Part shown: positions 1-9,040 of the stretch, piece after piece | Layout: each line of letters opens with the position of its first letter | How positions within the stretch are numbered: the stretch's first letter is position 1 | NCBI RefSeq assembly: GCF_021729035.1 | Contig: NZ_JAJSAP010000009.1 | Span: 82,578-146,577 of the forward strand | Reading direction: 5' to 3' | DNA length: 64,000 bases | DNA from: Microbulbifer sediminum | GTDB lineage: Bacteria; Pseudomonadota; Gammaproteobacteria; Pseudomonadales; Cellvibrionaceae | The notes under the pieces: generated by a model | Seen by the model: the letters and a program-made list of their open reading frames with translations, nothing else | Told to the model about the DNA's origin: nothing | The model's database searches: none | Position numbers and translations under genes: made by a program

Positions 1-411
1 ATGGAACATGGTGTCAGAGCATCTCTGGGAAGTAGTTTTCCAGTCACTGTAGCAGTATACGCAGCAGCGGGCTGGCAGACTGTATGCCAGACAGCTGCCA
101 ACATAACCGTTCCAAATCAGGGAAAAGGTAGCGGTGTTGGTGGAGCTGGAATCCAGTGGCCTTTCGCCGTTGCATATGAAGACGCCATACCTGGCTACTC
201 CTCATGGAGTGGTGGGAGTTCTAGTTGCTATGTTCAGGGTAGAGTGACAGCTTCGGATGATATTCTGGTTGAATACGAGGGTATTGGCTACACATACAAA
301 ATCAAAGGAGTTGACCCACTTGGCATCACCAGGGATTTCAGTATAACAAAACACGCCGATCATTTCTGTGCTCCACAATGTGGCGGTACTACTGGTGTCA
401 TTTGCCCGTAA
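1..411 (+). CDS. Hypothetical protein, probably 3' part of a longer gene
   Basis: The reading frame is open from the first base of the window to a TAA stop at 409-411, so the true start may lie upstream and the 136 residues seen may be only the C-terminal part. The protein is rich in Gly, Ser and Thr and has several Cys residues, including a C-x-x-x-C motif and a final Cys near the C-terminus. That fits an exported, disulfide-bonded or beta-rich protein. No family is recognised. The next gene starts 22 bases downstream on the same strand, so the two may be co-transcribed. Coding status is likely but function is unknown. Confidence 0.5.
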   Translation: MEHGVRASLGSSFPVTVAVYAAAGWQTVCQTAANITVPNQGKGSGVGGAGIQWPFAVAYEDAIPGYSSWSGGSSSCYVQGRVTASDDILVEYEGIGYTYKIKGVDPLGITRDFSITKHADHFCAPQCGGTTGVICP

Positions 412-433
412 ATTCAACTTTATGGTATCCAAC

Positions 434-1102
434 ATGAACATTCGCAAGTACAGTTTCCTCTTTTTATTTAGTTGCTCAACTGTTTTCAGTTCATCAAATA
501 TTCTCGCTCACGCGTGCATTCCTACGGAACCTCTTCTTATTGATTTGGGTGGCGATGGGATTGAGCTCTCTGAAAAGGGAGTTGGTGTCTCATTTGATAT
601 AACCGGAACCGGGATCCCTGTTGAAATCCAATGGGTAAAACAAGGAGGCAATGAGGCTTTTCTATTTAGGGATCTCAACGGTAATGAATTAGCGGATAGC
701 GGAAAAGAGTTTTTTGGGGACAGCACTCCTTTGTATGACGGATCGGGCAACAAGGCACTCAATGGTTTTCACGCCCTGGGTCAATTCGACAGCCCTATCT
801 TAGGCGGGGATGACAACGGTGTTATCAATAACGCCGACATCGTTTGGGAAGAGCTATATTTATGGCTGGATAAGAACGCCGATGGAATATCAACGCCTGA
901 TGAAGTGTCGAAAGTAGCTGGCAGTATCGTCGTCGAAATTCCGACCATACCAAAAGAAAGGAAGAACAATTTTGTCGACGCGGCGGGAAATCTGATGCCA
1001 TTTGAAGCAAAGGCAACTGGCATAAAGACCCACGCAAACGGTGAAACGACCAAGAAGAAACTTGACGTGGTTGATGTATATTTTCATCTTTTAAACGTAT
1101 AG
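434..1102 (+). CDS. Secreted calcium-loop (EF-hand-like) protein
   Basis: A 222-residue protein if started at the ATG at 434. This start gives a clean signal peptide (Lys/Arg, hydrophobic FLFLFSCSTVF, then a likely cut after residue 25); the longer frame from 368 does not. After the signal come acidic loops typical of RTX/VCBS-associated modules: DLGGDGIE (37-44), DLNGNELADSGKE (80-92), a DDNG..D loop (126-135) and a canonical 12-residue EF-hand loop DKNADGISTPDE (146-157). These repeats normally bind calcium in extracellular proteins. The protein is much shorter than RTX adhesins and carries no catalytic domain. It is probably a small calcium-binding exported protein; partner unknown. Confidence 0.6.
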   Translation: MNIRKYSFLFLFSCSTVFSSSNILAHACIPTEPLLIDLGGDGIELSEKGVGVSFDITGTGIPVEIQWVKQGGNEAFLFRDLNGNELADSGKEFFGDSTPLYDGSGNKALNGFHALGQFDSPILGGDDNGVINNADIVWEELYLWLDKNADGISTPDEVSKVAGSIVVEIPTIPKERKNNFVDAAGNLMPFEAKATGIKTHANGETTKKKLDVVDVYFHLLNV

Positions 1103-1873
1103 CGAAACACGAAGGAAATTTTCAAGGGGATTATGGGTAGCCGTAATTCCCAATTTTATCTAAACATGTGAGCGATACAATATCGCCTAGAGTTTTTTCT
1201 CTCCATCAGGAAAACACGATTCTTTATCCAATTAATTACCCTGAGCGATTCAGCTTATCAAAAGGATATTCATACGTTTGTGGCATTTAGTATTATAGCT
1301 GAAGCGTTATGGACGTATCTATGTGTGCCGCCGCTCCTTAGCCGAGGCAGTGCCAAGCTTTTTAATGTGAGCCGGCAGGCGAAGAATTCGAGAAAGATTC
1401 GCACCGGGTGAAGCAGTTGCTTGGTAAGCACGGGTTAAGGTTTGAAGACCTGAAGACCTAACCGCCGGGCCAATATGCAGGCACTTGTGTAGCTTTTCTT
1501 GCTTACCCACCGCCTCCCGTGAGGCCGTCAAAGCCCGCTTGCCAGGCTAGCGTTGAACATTTACCGGAAATACCGCCGGGGCCAGAGCAATGGTAGTGCG
1601 CCATCACTTCGGGGGGGGGGGGGGGCGCGTCAAAACGCTGCTCTTACCCCGTTTATCACACATCGCATATCCACAACCAGAACGACCGGAGCTGCACGCC
1701 GATCCCATTTCATGCAGCAATTTTGTTACCCGGCCTCGCCAATCTATGCAGCATACGACTTGTCGCCGAATTCGTTTAATCCCTCCCACGCCATAATTTT
1801 CCGGATTCCCTGCAAAATCGCGGGGGCCGTCTAGACTTGCCGCTCCATAATCAATAATTGGTCGAGGAATACC
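1103..1873. other. Intergenic stretch with a possible gene remnant
   Basis: No complete gene is supported in these 771 bases. Positions 1369-1461 on the plus strand read as a plausible C-terminal tail of about 30 codons ending in TAA, with residues such as KDSHRVKQLLGKHGLRFEDL. A stop lies immediately upstream, so at most this is a decayed remnant of an unidentified protein. The first 200 bases are AT-rich and may hold the terminator region of the upstream pair. The poly-G tract in this stretch is listed separately. The last 12 bases before 1874 carry a GAGGA ribosome binding site for the next gene. Confidence 0.4.
1611..1625 (+). repeat. 15-base poly-G homopolymer tract
   Basis: Fifteen consecutive G residues lie in non-coding DNA about 250 bases upstream of the gene at 1874. 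Tracts this long are rare in bacterial chromosomes and slip during replication; in other bacteria they act as phase-variation switches when in a promoter or a reading frame. Here no gene reads through it, so a regulatory role is unproven and the exact length may be a sequencing estimate. Confidence 0.85.
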
Positions 1874-2845
1874 ATGCCATCTGGATCAGGCGAGCTCAAT
1901 TTCACCTACAACCACAATGTCACTACAGCCAAGACGTGGACCACCAAGAACTTTTACGTCGAGAACTTCATGATCGGCAGTATCCCCAACTGGGTATTCC
2001 TGAATAAGGACAAAGACAATACCTTCATGGGAACGAATGGCATGCCTGCAGAGGCATCGCTCATTTTATATGCCCCCAACGACCATACTCCAAGCACTTA
2101 TACCCTTTACTGGGGTTCAGGCGCGCATCATCGGCACCACGACACCTACCGTGGCACAGATGCGAAAGGTGTCATCAAGATTGACTGGGCCACGCCGAAT
2201 ATCGAGTTCATTGGTAATTTCCAGAACAAGCCCCAGGAACTGACCGGGCACCTGCCCTGGGTTCCCAATCAGTCGAGCACTATCGTTTCAGAAATCGAAG
2301 ATGCCGGCACTGACTCGGAAATCAAGCAGGAAGTAGAGCAGAAGACGCGCTGGTTCAGGGTAAACCTCGACTCCACTGATGGATCCGGTCTGGTAGATGG
2401 CTCTATGACTTACGATCTCTTCCTGGTGAAGGCTGATAATGGCTGCTCTTACCTACGGATAAACTTCACCCAGAGCAGCATCGGCTTCGATGCCAATGAG
2501 GAACAACAGTTTGTGCGCTTCGGCATTTTGCCGGGCGACCAGAGCCAGCTGGAGCTGTTCACGCAAGCCGCCAAGGGAAAACCCTTCTCGTGGAACGATG
2601 ACATCACCAAAACGCTGAATACTGGCAACGATCCCAGTGTTCTGGTACCCGCGCAAAATGGTTTTGCACCGGTGGAAGACCAGGAAACCACCGGCAGCTA
2701 TACCAAAACAACCAGCTCGGGCTGGTCAGTGGGGGCCAAGGCTGGGGGTTCCATCGATGCCGGGGGCTCCGGCGACAGTGGCGGCAGCGCCAGTGGTGAT
2801 TCTGGATCCTCGTCTGCGGCCGAAGATGCGGCCCTGATCGCCTAG
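1874..2845 (+). CDS. Hypothetical protein with Gly/Ser-rich C-terminal tail
   Basis: A 323-residue protein whose ATG follows a good GAGGA ribosome binding site 7-8 bases upstream. No signal peptide or membrane segment is visible. The first 270 residues look like a soluble, beta-rich domain with many Thr, Asn, Trp and aromatic residues. The last 50 residues are a low-complexity Gly/Ser/Asp tail (about 275-315, repeating GGS, SGD and similar units). The segment just before the tail (residues about 272-292, SSGWSVGAKAGG) loosely recalls the amphipathic strands of pore-forming beta proteins, but this is only a resemblance. No family is recognised. It stands alone on this strand. Confidence 0.55.
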   Translation: MPSGSGELNFTYNHNVTTAKTWTTKNFYVENFMIGSIPNWVFLNKDKDNTFMGTNGMPAEASLILYAPNDHTPSTYTLYWGSGAHHRHHDTYRGTDAKGVIKIDWATPNIEFIGNFQNKPQELTGHLPWVPNQSSTIVSEIEDAGTDSEIKQEVEQKTRWFRVNLDSTDGSGLVDGSMTYDLFLVKADNGCSYLRINFTQSSIGFDANEEQQFVRFGILPGDQSQLELFTQAAKGKPFSWNDDITKTLNTGNDPSVLVPAQNGFAPVEDQETTGSYTKTTSSGWSVGAKAGGSIDAGGSGDSGGSASGDSGSSSAAEDAALIA

Positions 2846-3201
2846 CATCGCCCACGGGACATATTGGTGCAGGGTGGGAGCTTAGCGCGGTTTGCTCAAT
2901 CGCGATGCGTTGACTTCCTACCCTGCCACCACCCTTCCCGGGGCCTCCGTCGTGGTTAGCCAGTTCCCGAGCCTCTTTGCGGATTGGCATGGGCCGACCA
3001 GCAGCGGGCTAGCCGCTGATGACCGCGCGCTGGGAGATCAGTGTTGCCTTTTCTGGAAAAGCGCAATGTTGGGCCAGGGTGCTGTTACTGTTCCGCAGTA
3101 TCCTTTCTTTTCCGTGTTTTATTCTGCCTAGCTTCAGACTATGTGTTCATTGCGTTATCTCGCGGCTCAGATAGATCACCCAAATTGTCGCACCTCACAT
3201 A
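2846..3201. other. Intergenic stretch, nothing recognised
   Basis: These 356 bases lie between convergent genes (plus strand ending at 2845, minus strand ending at 3202). Short open frames in both directions lack ribosome binding sites and family resemblance. No strong hairpin with a T-run was seen. Confidence 0.4.
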
Positions 3202-3705
3202 TCAGCCTTTGGCCTTCCGCCTAACAACTGGAACATCAAAGTCCCTGGAAACCTTGCCGGCAAAGTCCCTGGCCCACCAGTATGCGTTTTTATCGAAGAA
3301 CCGCTTAAGCAAGACCTGCTGGCCGCTCGATAGCCGCAACTTCACCTTTACCAGAGCCCCGGAGACGGCATTACCCGCATGTTGCCCTGACATCCTGCTA
3401 TAAGAGCCGTCTTCTACGGTAACCTCCCTCACCCGTGCCATGTCTATAGTTTTGCTACTAAACAGGAACAGAGCCCCGGTCCTGATCAGGAGTTCTCTTT
3501 CTCCTGACTTCACAAATTCTTTTGTGTACAGGCCGAAATAGAGGCAAAGCAGGAGCGCCAGGGGGTAATAGATCCAGCCCGCAGCTTCACCAGATCGGTC
3601 TGTGAGCTCGACACCAATTGGCAATAGGAACGCCAGAAAGAAAATCCCGGAGAAAAACCGTGCGGGGAGAGACGTGCTATAGCGACCTATTCTTCTGCTG
3701 GACAT
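3202..3705 (-). CDS. Hypothetical inner-membrane protein
   Basis: About 167 residues when started at the ATG at 3705, preceded by AAAGAAG at good spacing. Upstream in-frame codons add only an unlikely 12-residue extension. Two hydrophobic segments sit near the N-terminus (about 17-35 and 45-62), followed by a mainly hydrophilic domain of roughly 100 residues that reads like a small PH-like beta domain. The layout (two helices then a cytoplasmic domain) resembles many small membrane-anchored proteins of unknown role. It lies 45 bases downstream of the DUF3592 gene, so the three minus-strand genes here may form an operon. Confidence 0.55.
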   Translation of the reverse strand: MSSRRIGRYSTSLPARFFSGIFFLAFLLPIGVELTDRSGEAAGWIYYPLALLLCLYFGLYTKEFVKSGERELLIRTGALFLFSSKTIDMARVREVTVEDGSYSRMSGQHAGNAVSGALVKVKLRLSSGQQVLLKRFFDKNAYWWARDFAGKVSRDFDVPVVRRKAKG

Positions 3706-3750
3706 ATTAACTTCTTTGGTTATTTGGCATGACAGACCCACAGCCTGGCC

Positions 3751-4407
3751 CTAGTTGATTTGCAGGCCAATCGCCCGCAAAAGCGGCTCCGCCAGCCCCC
3801 AGTAATGCAGCCCGAACGCGATACTGGCAAGGCTCATCCCCAGCCCGACGATGGCGCCGATAAAGTAGAGAATCGGTACCGTCGGGTAGATAACAGACTC
3901 GCAGGGATTGCGCGGGTTGTAATGCACCATCAGGCCAGAACCAATGCTGCGTAGCTTTTCCGCAGCACGGTTTGCTTTCTTTTCGCTCTGGCTGCCGTAG
4001 CCTTCCCAGTGATAATTGCTGCCCGTGTACTCATGGCCTCCCACGGTGTAGCGGTACAGGACGTCCAGCCCGTAGAAATAGGTTGCGTTGCCGCCAGCGG
4101 AGGAACGCTTGAGGGATACCTCGGCTTTCCGGAGCTGCGCAGACACTCGGGGCCAGTAGCGGGATGCGCGGGCCCGGCGCCACCCCTGCAGGTTTACCTT
4201 GATGACCGAGCAGCCCAGCAGACACCACGCCAGCAATGCCGGCGCCAGGAAAATTGTGGTACTGGCAAAGGCAGCCAGCGCGGTCAACAACAGGACCGTC
4301 AGGATAATGCGCCCGCTGTAGCGCTCTTCGAAAGTCAGGTTCCGCCGTGGACTGGCTTTGGCCCGGTCGATGCGGGCGCGTATGTGGTTGTTCTCGTTCT
4401 TGCTCAC
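3751..4407 (-). CDS. DUF3592 domain membrane protein
   Basis: The protein has a basic N-terminus, two hydrophobic segments, then a DUF3592-type extracytoplasmic beta domain: YRYTVGGHEYTGSNYH, then a G-x-x-V-H-Y-N-P-R-N-P segment and the typical S-V-I-Y-P end, followed by two C-terminal membrane helices. The family occurs in many bacteria and its function is unknown. Start choice: the frame opens at a GTG at 4428 with no ribosome binding site, whereas the GTG at 4407 follows GGGGAAACA, so 4407 is preferred. A second DUF3592 protein lies directly upstream, which suggests duplicated or cooperating membrane components. Confidence 0.65.
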   Translation of the reverse strand: MSKNENNHIRARIDRAKASPRRNLTFEERYSGRIILTVLLLTALAAFASTTIFLAPALLAWCLLGCSVIKVNLQGWRRARASRYWPRVSAQLRKAEVSLKRSSAGGNATYFYGLDVLYRYTVGGHEYTGSNYHWEGYGSQSEKKANRAAEKLRSIGSGLMVHYNPRNPCESVIYPTVPILYFIGAIVGLGMSLASIAFGLHYWGLAEPLLRAIGLQIN

Positions 4408-4471
4408 TGTTTCCCCTGATGCCGCCACAGCTCATACCCAGGTTTTCCGGGCGATCCTTGCTGGCGGCTGC

Positions 4472-5041
4472 CTATGGCCGCCATTCAATTAAATCCGCTA
4501 CCGTCAGCAGCGGCAATACAACCAGGATAAGGCAGAGTACCAGGGCGCCGAGCTGGTCCCGCGTGACACCCCGGCGTACGAAGGCCTCGGCCGGGTTCGC
4601 CGGGTTCACGTACAGGTAATCCCCGTACAGGCCGGCCCGGACGCGTTCAATATGGGCGCTCGCAGCGCCAAATGTGGCGAAGAGCTCCCCCAGGTGGAGA
4701 TTTATATCATCGTTCGTACGGCTGTAAGCCTTACCGCCAAATTCATACTCCAGCCGGTACTCGGGCCTGTACATGCGATTGATACCATCGGAAGGGCCCT
4801 CCTCAAGCATCACTCTTGACGCGGCAACCCGGTACTTCCTCGGTTCCCAACGGTAGCAGACCAGTGACCGGCGCACTGATCGCAGCGCATAGACAAGTCC
4901 CCATACGCCCACGGCCATCACATGGGCACAGAACAGGTTGACCGAGAGAGCACCTCGATCGATATAGGCATACACGCCAACAAGTGCTGTGAGGCCTATC
5001 AGGCCGAGGAAGCGCTTTAAATGCGGCTCAATTCTTTCCAT
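4472..5041 (-). CDS. DUF3592-like membrane protein
   Basis: About 189 residues from the ATG at 5041. Two hydrophobic segments near the N-terminus (about 12-30 and 38-55) are followed by a domain with the DUF3592 pattern: YRLEYEFGGKAYSRTNDDI and later YLYVNPANPAEAFVRRG, then a C-terminal helix. It is more divergent than its neighbour at 3751-4407 but has the same layout, so the two are probably paralogues. A 64-base gap separates them. Function unknown. In-frame codons upstream of 5041 would put polar, Arg-rich sequence before the first helix and lack a ribosome binding site. Confidence 0.6.
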   Translation of the reverse strand: MERIEPHLKRFLGLIGLTALVGVYAYIDRGALSVNLFCAHVMAVGVWGLVYALRSVRRSLVCYRWEPRKYRVAASRVMLEEGPSDGINRMYRPEYRLEYEFGGKAYSRTNDDINLHLGELFATFGAASAHIERVRAGLYGDYLYVNPANPAEAFVRRGVTRDQLGALVLCLILVVLPLLTVADLIEWRP

Positions 5042-5134
5042 AAAATACCTGCTCGCAACCCTGTCTCGACCCCTCTTTTGCCGGAAGGCATAAAAGCCAT
5101 AGTACGTTACCCGGCACTGCAACTCCTTACAGCC

Positions 5135-6430
5135 TTAACGGGTGGTGACTTCGGCCACCTGGTCGACGGGCCCGGAATAGCGCCGGGTGATGTCCTCCAG
5201 CACCCAGTCCAGCACCGCATCCCTGCCCACCCGGTAATCGGCCCAGCGGGTTGGTATCAGCACGTCCGGCTGGATGCCCTGGGTGGGCTTGTCCTGGAAG
5301 CGGTAGAGGCGCTTGGAGTAGTTGACCTCGATGCCGGAGTTGGGCAACGTGAAGCTGTCCATGTCCTGGTAGCCGACCGGGTTGCCGCCGGTGGGTTCGC
5401 CCACCAGGGTGGCGTTGAACATTTCGCGGAAGTGGGCGGCGTTGCTCATGCCGGCGGAGAAGGTGGCGTTGCCGATCAGGGTGTAGACGCCGCCATCCCA
5501 GTCCAGCCCGTCCACCAGGATCATCTGGTGGGCGAAGCGCAGGCCAACAAAGAAGTCGCCACCAGTATTGTCCCGCAGGTCCACCACCAGGTTACGGATG
5601 CGGTGCTTATTCAGGTACTCGCGGACATCCTCGGCAAAAGATTCCATATCCGAGAAGGACGGGTAACGAGCAAAGTAGACGTAGGCCACGCGCCGGTCCT
5701 CGTCGGCACTCAGCCACAGGTAGTCGGACCCGGACACCCGCTTTTCCCCGAAGGGCACAACCTGCTCCGCGTAACGGACGGTGACGCTCTCCCGGTAGTC
5801 CGGGCAGGAAATGGCTTCCAGCGTGACCGTCTCCCGCTGGCCGCGCTCGTCCTCCAGGGTAAAGGTGGCGGAGGCAGGATCATCCACGATCCCCAGGCCC
5901 GCCAGAATGTCCGCGACATTCAGGTGATACGGCAGGTGGCGGCGCAGGGAGTATTCATTCTCCACGGTCTGCACCACGGGTTCCAGCTTTTTCACCACTT
6001 CAGCCGTGGCCATATCCCCCACCGCCACCAGCTTGCGCCCCAGCAAGCGACGATGCTCCGGCCCGGTACGCAGCAGGCGCAGCTCACCATCCATAAACTG
6101 GAACTGCAGCGGGAAATGCCGGTGTTCGGCACCCCAGAACGGCACGCGGGTATGCCCGTCCCCCACCAGCCGGCTGATACGCATCAGCTCGATCATTACC
6201 TGGTCTTCAGTGAGGGTTGGCAGGTGAGCTTTGAGGGTGGCCAGCTCTCTGTGGAAGTCCTGCTTATCTACTGTGTGATACAGGTTGATGTGCCGTTGTT
6301 CGAGAGTATTGCGATATGCGTCGATATCTTCTTGCCACTTCTCTGCCTCAGCGGGGGCCAGTGCTAATGCAGCAGAACTGCCAACCAAGGTCAATCCAGC
6401 GAGGACAGCTGCATATAATCCTTTAAACAT
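5135..6430 (-). CDS. Secreted S41-family serine peptidase
   Basis: A 431-residue exported protein. It has a signal peptide (KGLYAAVLAGLTLVGSS, Ala-rich cut near residue 24), then an N-terminal helical region containing LVGDGHTRV (88-96), a hallmark of S41 (tail-specific/tricorn-like) peptidases. The catalytic core follows, with VVDLRDNTGGDF and the nucleophile segment NATFSAG, where Ser325 is the likely catalytic residue. EPTGGNP follows it, as usual in the family. No PDZ domain is evident. Probably acts in the periplasm or outside the cell; substrate unknown. The ATG follows GGAAGAAG. The first 33 codons and about 125 bases of upstream DNA are duplicated as a decayed copy at 9152-9378. Confidence 0.85.
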   Translation of the reverse strand: MFKGLYAAVLAGLTLVGSSAALALAPAEAEKWQEDIDAYRNTLEQRHINLYHTVDKQDFHRELATLKAHLPTLTEDQVMIELMRISRLVGDGHTRVPFWGAEHRHFPLQFQFMDGELRLLRTGPEHRRLLGRKLVAVGDMATAEVVKKLEPVVQTVENEYSLRRHLPYHLNVADILAGLGIVDDPASATFTLEDERGQRETVTLEAISCPDYRESVTVRYAEQVVPFGEKRVSGSDYLWLSADEDRRVAYVYFARYPSFSDMESFAEDVREYLNKHRIRNLVVDLRDNTGGDFFVGLRFAHQMILVDGLDWDGGVYTLIGNATFSAGMSNAAHFREMFNATLVGEPTGGNPVGYQDMDSFTLPNSGIEVNYSKRLYRFQDKPTQGIQPDVLIPTRWADYRVGRDAVLDWVLEDITRRYSGPVDQVAEVTTR

Positions 6431-6556
6431 TCTTCTTCCTTGATTAATTTTAAGATTTATTACTTTTGAACATCCTTTCGAGCTGATAGAGCCCTCGACT
6501 CAAGCAGCACCATAAGTGCATTAGCACGTCATACTTTGCTCTGACTCCAATTATTT
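6332..6556. repeat. Duplicated segment, copy 1 (5' end and upstream of S41 gene)
   Basis: This segment spans the first ~33 codons of the S41 gene and about 125 bases upstream. It aligns base for base, at roughly 80 percent identity by eye, with 9152-9378. Both copies end in the same CTCTGACTCCAATTATT-type motif (ACTCTGACCCCAATTATT in copy 2), which also recurs near 10818. The shared upstream part probably contains the promoter of the peptidase gene. A short perfect inverted repeat (AGGTGA/TCACCT, 6559-6576) sits just outside this copy. Confidence 0.75.
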
Positions 6557-6597
6557 ATAGGTGACCCCAATCACCTTCAATGGAACCCCAACCGGTC

Positions 6598-7353
6598 TTA
6601 CAACGGAAACGCCAGCGTTTGGCCCCAGTGAGTGGCAGGAATAATCGCAATAAAGGCAATCTGGGTAACGACGTAAACAGGGACGCTCCATTTCAGTACT
6701 GGATGTACACCGTTGAATATTATCCGGTCCATGATCATCGGGGTTACCAGGAGGGCATAGGTCGACAATAGAGTCACTGCCATACCATCAACGGGGACGA
6801 CCGGCAAATACGCCACACGTGTGACGGAGGCAGAAATCATGCTCAGCGAGGCCATCAGCATAAAACGCTTATGAGTATGCAGCCGCCTCCTGTACAGCAT
6901 ACCCAGGACATAAAAAACAGCAAAGCTTAAGAGCGTATGCAAAATAGCCCATACAAACGTTGACCGGTACAGCAAATACGCCTGATCCCAACTGCTATCG
7001 TAGCCCGCCATCACCCCTACAAGCATTTCAATCCCACTGAAAAGCAGAAGTGCGAAAAGAGCCAGGCTTGAGTAGCCAAGTTTCTTGTGAAGTGCAGTAT
7101 TTCCCGTTGCCGAAAGGTTGGACTGTACCGTGAACAGGACATACCAGCCCAGATACAATATCGCGTGGATGATAAAGGTCGCTGAGACAGATTCAGCTGG
7201 GTCCGCGATTTTGGCATAGTGCGGCAGCAAGCTGACTATGATTACGCCGAGCAGTATGAACGAGAATTTCCGATAGATGGGCTGGCGCGTAAACCGAACG
7301 CCTTTCTCCGACCAGCCCAGCTCTCCGGATTGTATTTTTCCTGTCTGCTCCAT
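6598..7353 (-). CDS. Multi-pass membrane protein, unassigned
   Basis: About 251 residues from the ATG at 7353, which has AAAGGA at good spacing; the extension to 7413 has none. Seven or so hydrophobic segments are visible. Between helices lies HKKLGYSSLALF and later RRRLHTHKRFMLMASLSM, an arrangement of His and basic residues also seen in DUF2306/DUF420-like membrane proteins. Assignment to those families is tentative. It is convergent with nothing on its left and shares the strand with the DUF488 gene upstream. No transport or redox motif can be assigned with confidence. Confidence 0.6.
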   Translation of the reverse strand: MEQTGKIQSGELGWSEKGVRFTRQPIYRKFSFILLGVIIVSLLPHYAKIADPAESVSATFIIHAILYLGWYVLFTVQSNLSATGNTALHKKLGYSSLALFALLLFSGIEMLVGVMAGYDSSWDQAYLLYRSTFVWAILHTLLSFAVFYVLGMLYRRRLHTHKRFMLMASLSMISASVTRVAYLPVVPVDGMAVTLLSTYALLVTPMIMDRIIFNGVHPVLKWSVPVYVVTQIAFIAIIPATHWGQTLAFPL

Positions 7354-7472
7354 CTTATTATCCTTTTCTGGTTTTTTATTAATATCATTATTCTGGTCAG
7401 CAAGGACGGCCACCGCTGCGCGACGATGGCCGGCATTTTGAGGTTTCTTTCTATTATTTCAGGCGCCACTGC

Positions 7473-7820
7473 TCACCGCAGCTTTTCTAGATACTCTTTC
7501 AAGACCCGCGCATGGGTGTGCTGTTTATCTTTCGCACCATAAAGCAGAATGAGATTTTTCTGTGTCACGCCTCCAAGGTGCTCTTTCGCCACGTCTTTAT
7601 TCTTGCTGAGCTCACCCAGATACTTCTTCCTGAAACTTGCCCACTTAGCGGGGTCATGATCGAACCATTTGCGCAGCTCATCACTGGGGGCCAGGTCTTG
7701 CCAGTGGCCGTCGAGGTCAGCTTCGTCCTTTGAGATGCCGCGTGGCCACAACCGGTCTACGAGAGCGTGATATCCTTGTGGCACGTCAGGGTCATAGATA
7801 CGGTGTATCTTAATATTCAT
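7473..7820 (-). CDS. DUF488 family protein
   Basis: About 115 residues when started at the ATG at 7820, which follows a very strong GGAGGTG ribosome binding site. It begins MNIKIHRIYD and contains LVDRLWPRGISKDEA and WFDHDPAKW followed by the F-x-x-x-Y-x-x-E-L segment, the standard signature of the DUF488/YeaO family at full length. Members are small soluble proteins of unknown biochemical role, some near stress or metal genes. The C-terminal portion LILLYGAKDKQHTHARVL is also typical. A longer frame to 7874 has no ribosome binding site and is rejected. Confidence 0.85.
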   Translation of the reverse strand: MNIKIHRIYDPDVPQGYHALVDRLWPRGISKDEADLDGHWQDLAPSDELRKWFDHDPAKWASFRKKYLGELSKNKDVAKEHLGGVTQKNLILLYGAKDKQHTHARVLKEYLEKLR

Positions 7821-7960
7821 ACGCGCACCTCCTTTAAAACCCGGATTTGCCACACATGGACGCCCACCAAACATGACGCATCATGTGCCACTCGTATTGA
7901 AAACTCCTTTCCGCCTCCGGAGAATACTGTTTATTCATCCACATTCAGGCCCAGGCAGCT

Positions 7961-8950
7961 ATGGGACTAGCACGTAAATCCCTGGTATCGGTAGATGCGA
8001 CTCCATACTACCACTGCGTTTCCCGCTGTGTGCGCCGCGCCTTCCTATGTGGGCGGGACGCGCGTACCGGGCAGAGCTTTGAGCACCGTCGCCAGTGGGT
8101 TGAGGACAAACTGCTCTCTCTTGCCAGGGTATTTGCCCTGGATGTCTGTGCTTACGCGGTTATGAGCAACCATTACCATGTGGTGCTGCATATCAATCGA
8201 GCACAGGCCGCCACCTGGGAGCTACGCGAGGTAGTGGAACGCTGGCATCAGCTGTGCAAGGGTTCCGTGCTTTCCCAGCGTTATGCCCGCAATGAGCCGT
8301 TGGGCTCGGCGGAAATGACACGCCTTACCGAGGTGGCGGATGTCTGGCGCGCACGGCTGCTGGATATCAGCTGGTTCATGCGGATGCTGAACGAGTCCAT
8401 TGCCCGAGAGGCAAACCGTGAGGACCAGTGCACAGGCCGGTTCTGGGAAGGCCGCTTCAAGTCCCAGGCCCTACTCGATGAGCGGGCCCTGGCCGCCTGT
8501 ATGGCCTACGTAGACCTGAACCCGATCCGCGCCAGAATGGCCGATACGCCCGAAAGTTCGGACCACACCTCAATCAAGCGCCGCATCTCAACCGCCAGGG
8601 GCGGCAGGCAGCCTGAGGAACTACTCCCCTTCGCCGGCAATCCCCGGGAACCCATGCCGGAAGGTATGCCCTTCCAGATACAGGACTATATCGAACTGGT
8701 GGACTGGAGCGGGCGCATCCTCCGCAAGGGCAAGCGAGGAGCCATCGATAGCAGGCTGCCGGCGATACTCGAGCGACTACAGATTGACCCCAGCCACTGG
8801 CTCTATCTCAACCGCAACTTCGAGAGCCGCTTCAAGGCCCTGATCGGCAGCGCCCATTCCGTCCGCAGTGCGTGTGAGCAGCTTGGCAAGCGCTGGGCAC
8901 AGGGCGTTCGGGACTGTGAGCGCTACTTATCCCCACCGTCTATTCCCTAA
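7961..8950 (+). CDS. Y1/HUH transposase, RAYT-like
   Basis: A 329-residue single-strand DNA transposase of the Y1_Tnp (IS200-like) superfamily. Visible features are the N-terminal YYHCVSRCVRRAFLCG, the HUH metal-binding motif NHYHVVLHI (His71, His73) and YVDLNPIRARM with Tyr183 as probable catalytic tyrosine. GRFWEGRFKSQ precedes it, typical of REP-associated tyrosine transposases. It is longer than E. coli TnpA-REP (about 165 residues) and has an extra C-terminal domain. Such enzymes usually act on short repeats around the genome rather than on their own flanking ends. Here repeats with AATTGGGGTCAGAG-type and 25-base motifs lie just downstream and around the neighbouring genes. Confidence 0.85.
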   Translation: MGLARKSLVSVDATPYYHCVSRCVRRAFLCGRDARTGQSFEHRRQWVEDKLLSLARVFALDVCAYAVMSNHYHVVLHINRAQAATWELREVVERWHQLCKGSVLSQRYARNEPLGSAEMTRLTEVADVWRARLLDISWFMRMLNESIAREANREDQCTGRFWEGRFKSQALLDERALAACMAYVDLNPIRARMADTPESSDHTSIKRRISTARGGRQPEELLPFAGNPREPMPEGMPFQIQDYIELVDWSGRILRKGKRGAIDSRLPAILERLQIDPSHWLYLNRNFESRFKALIGSAHSVRSACEQLGKRWAQGVRDCERYLSPPSIP

Positions 8951-9040
8951 ATCCTGTCTTTCTCTTAACGAACGCTATCGCGGGCTTACTGTGAGGAGCA
9001 AGCTCATGACAGTAATGTGACCTGGCGTCACTACCACAAT

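Noticed and set aside
5021..6367. A 448-codon plus-strand frame
   Set aside because: Antisense shadow of the S41 peptidase gene.
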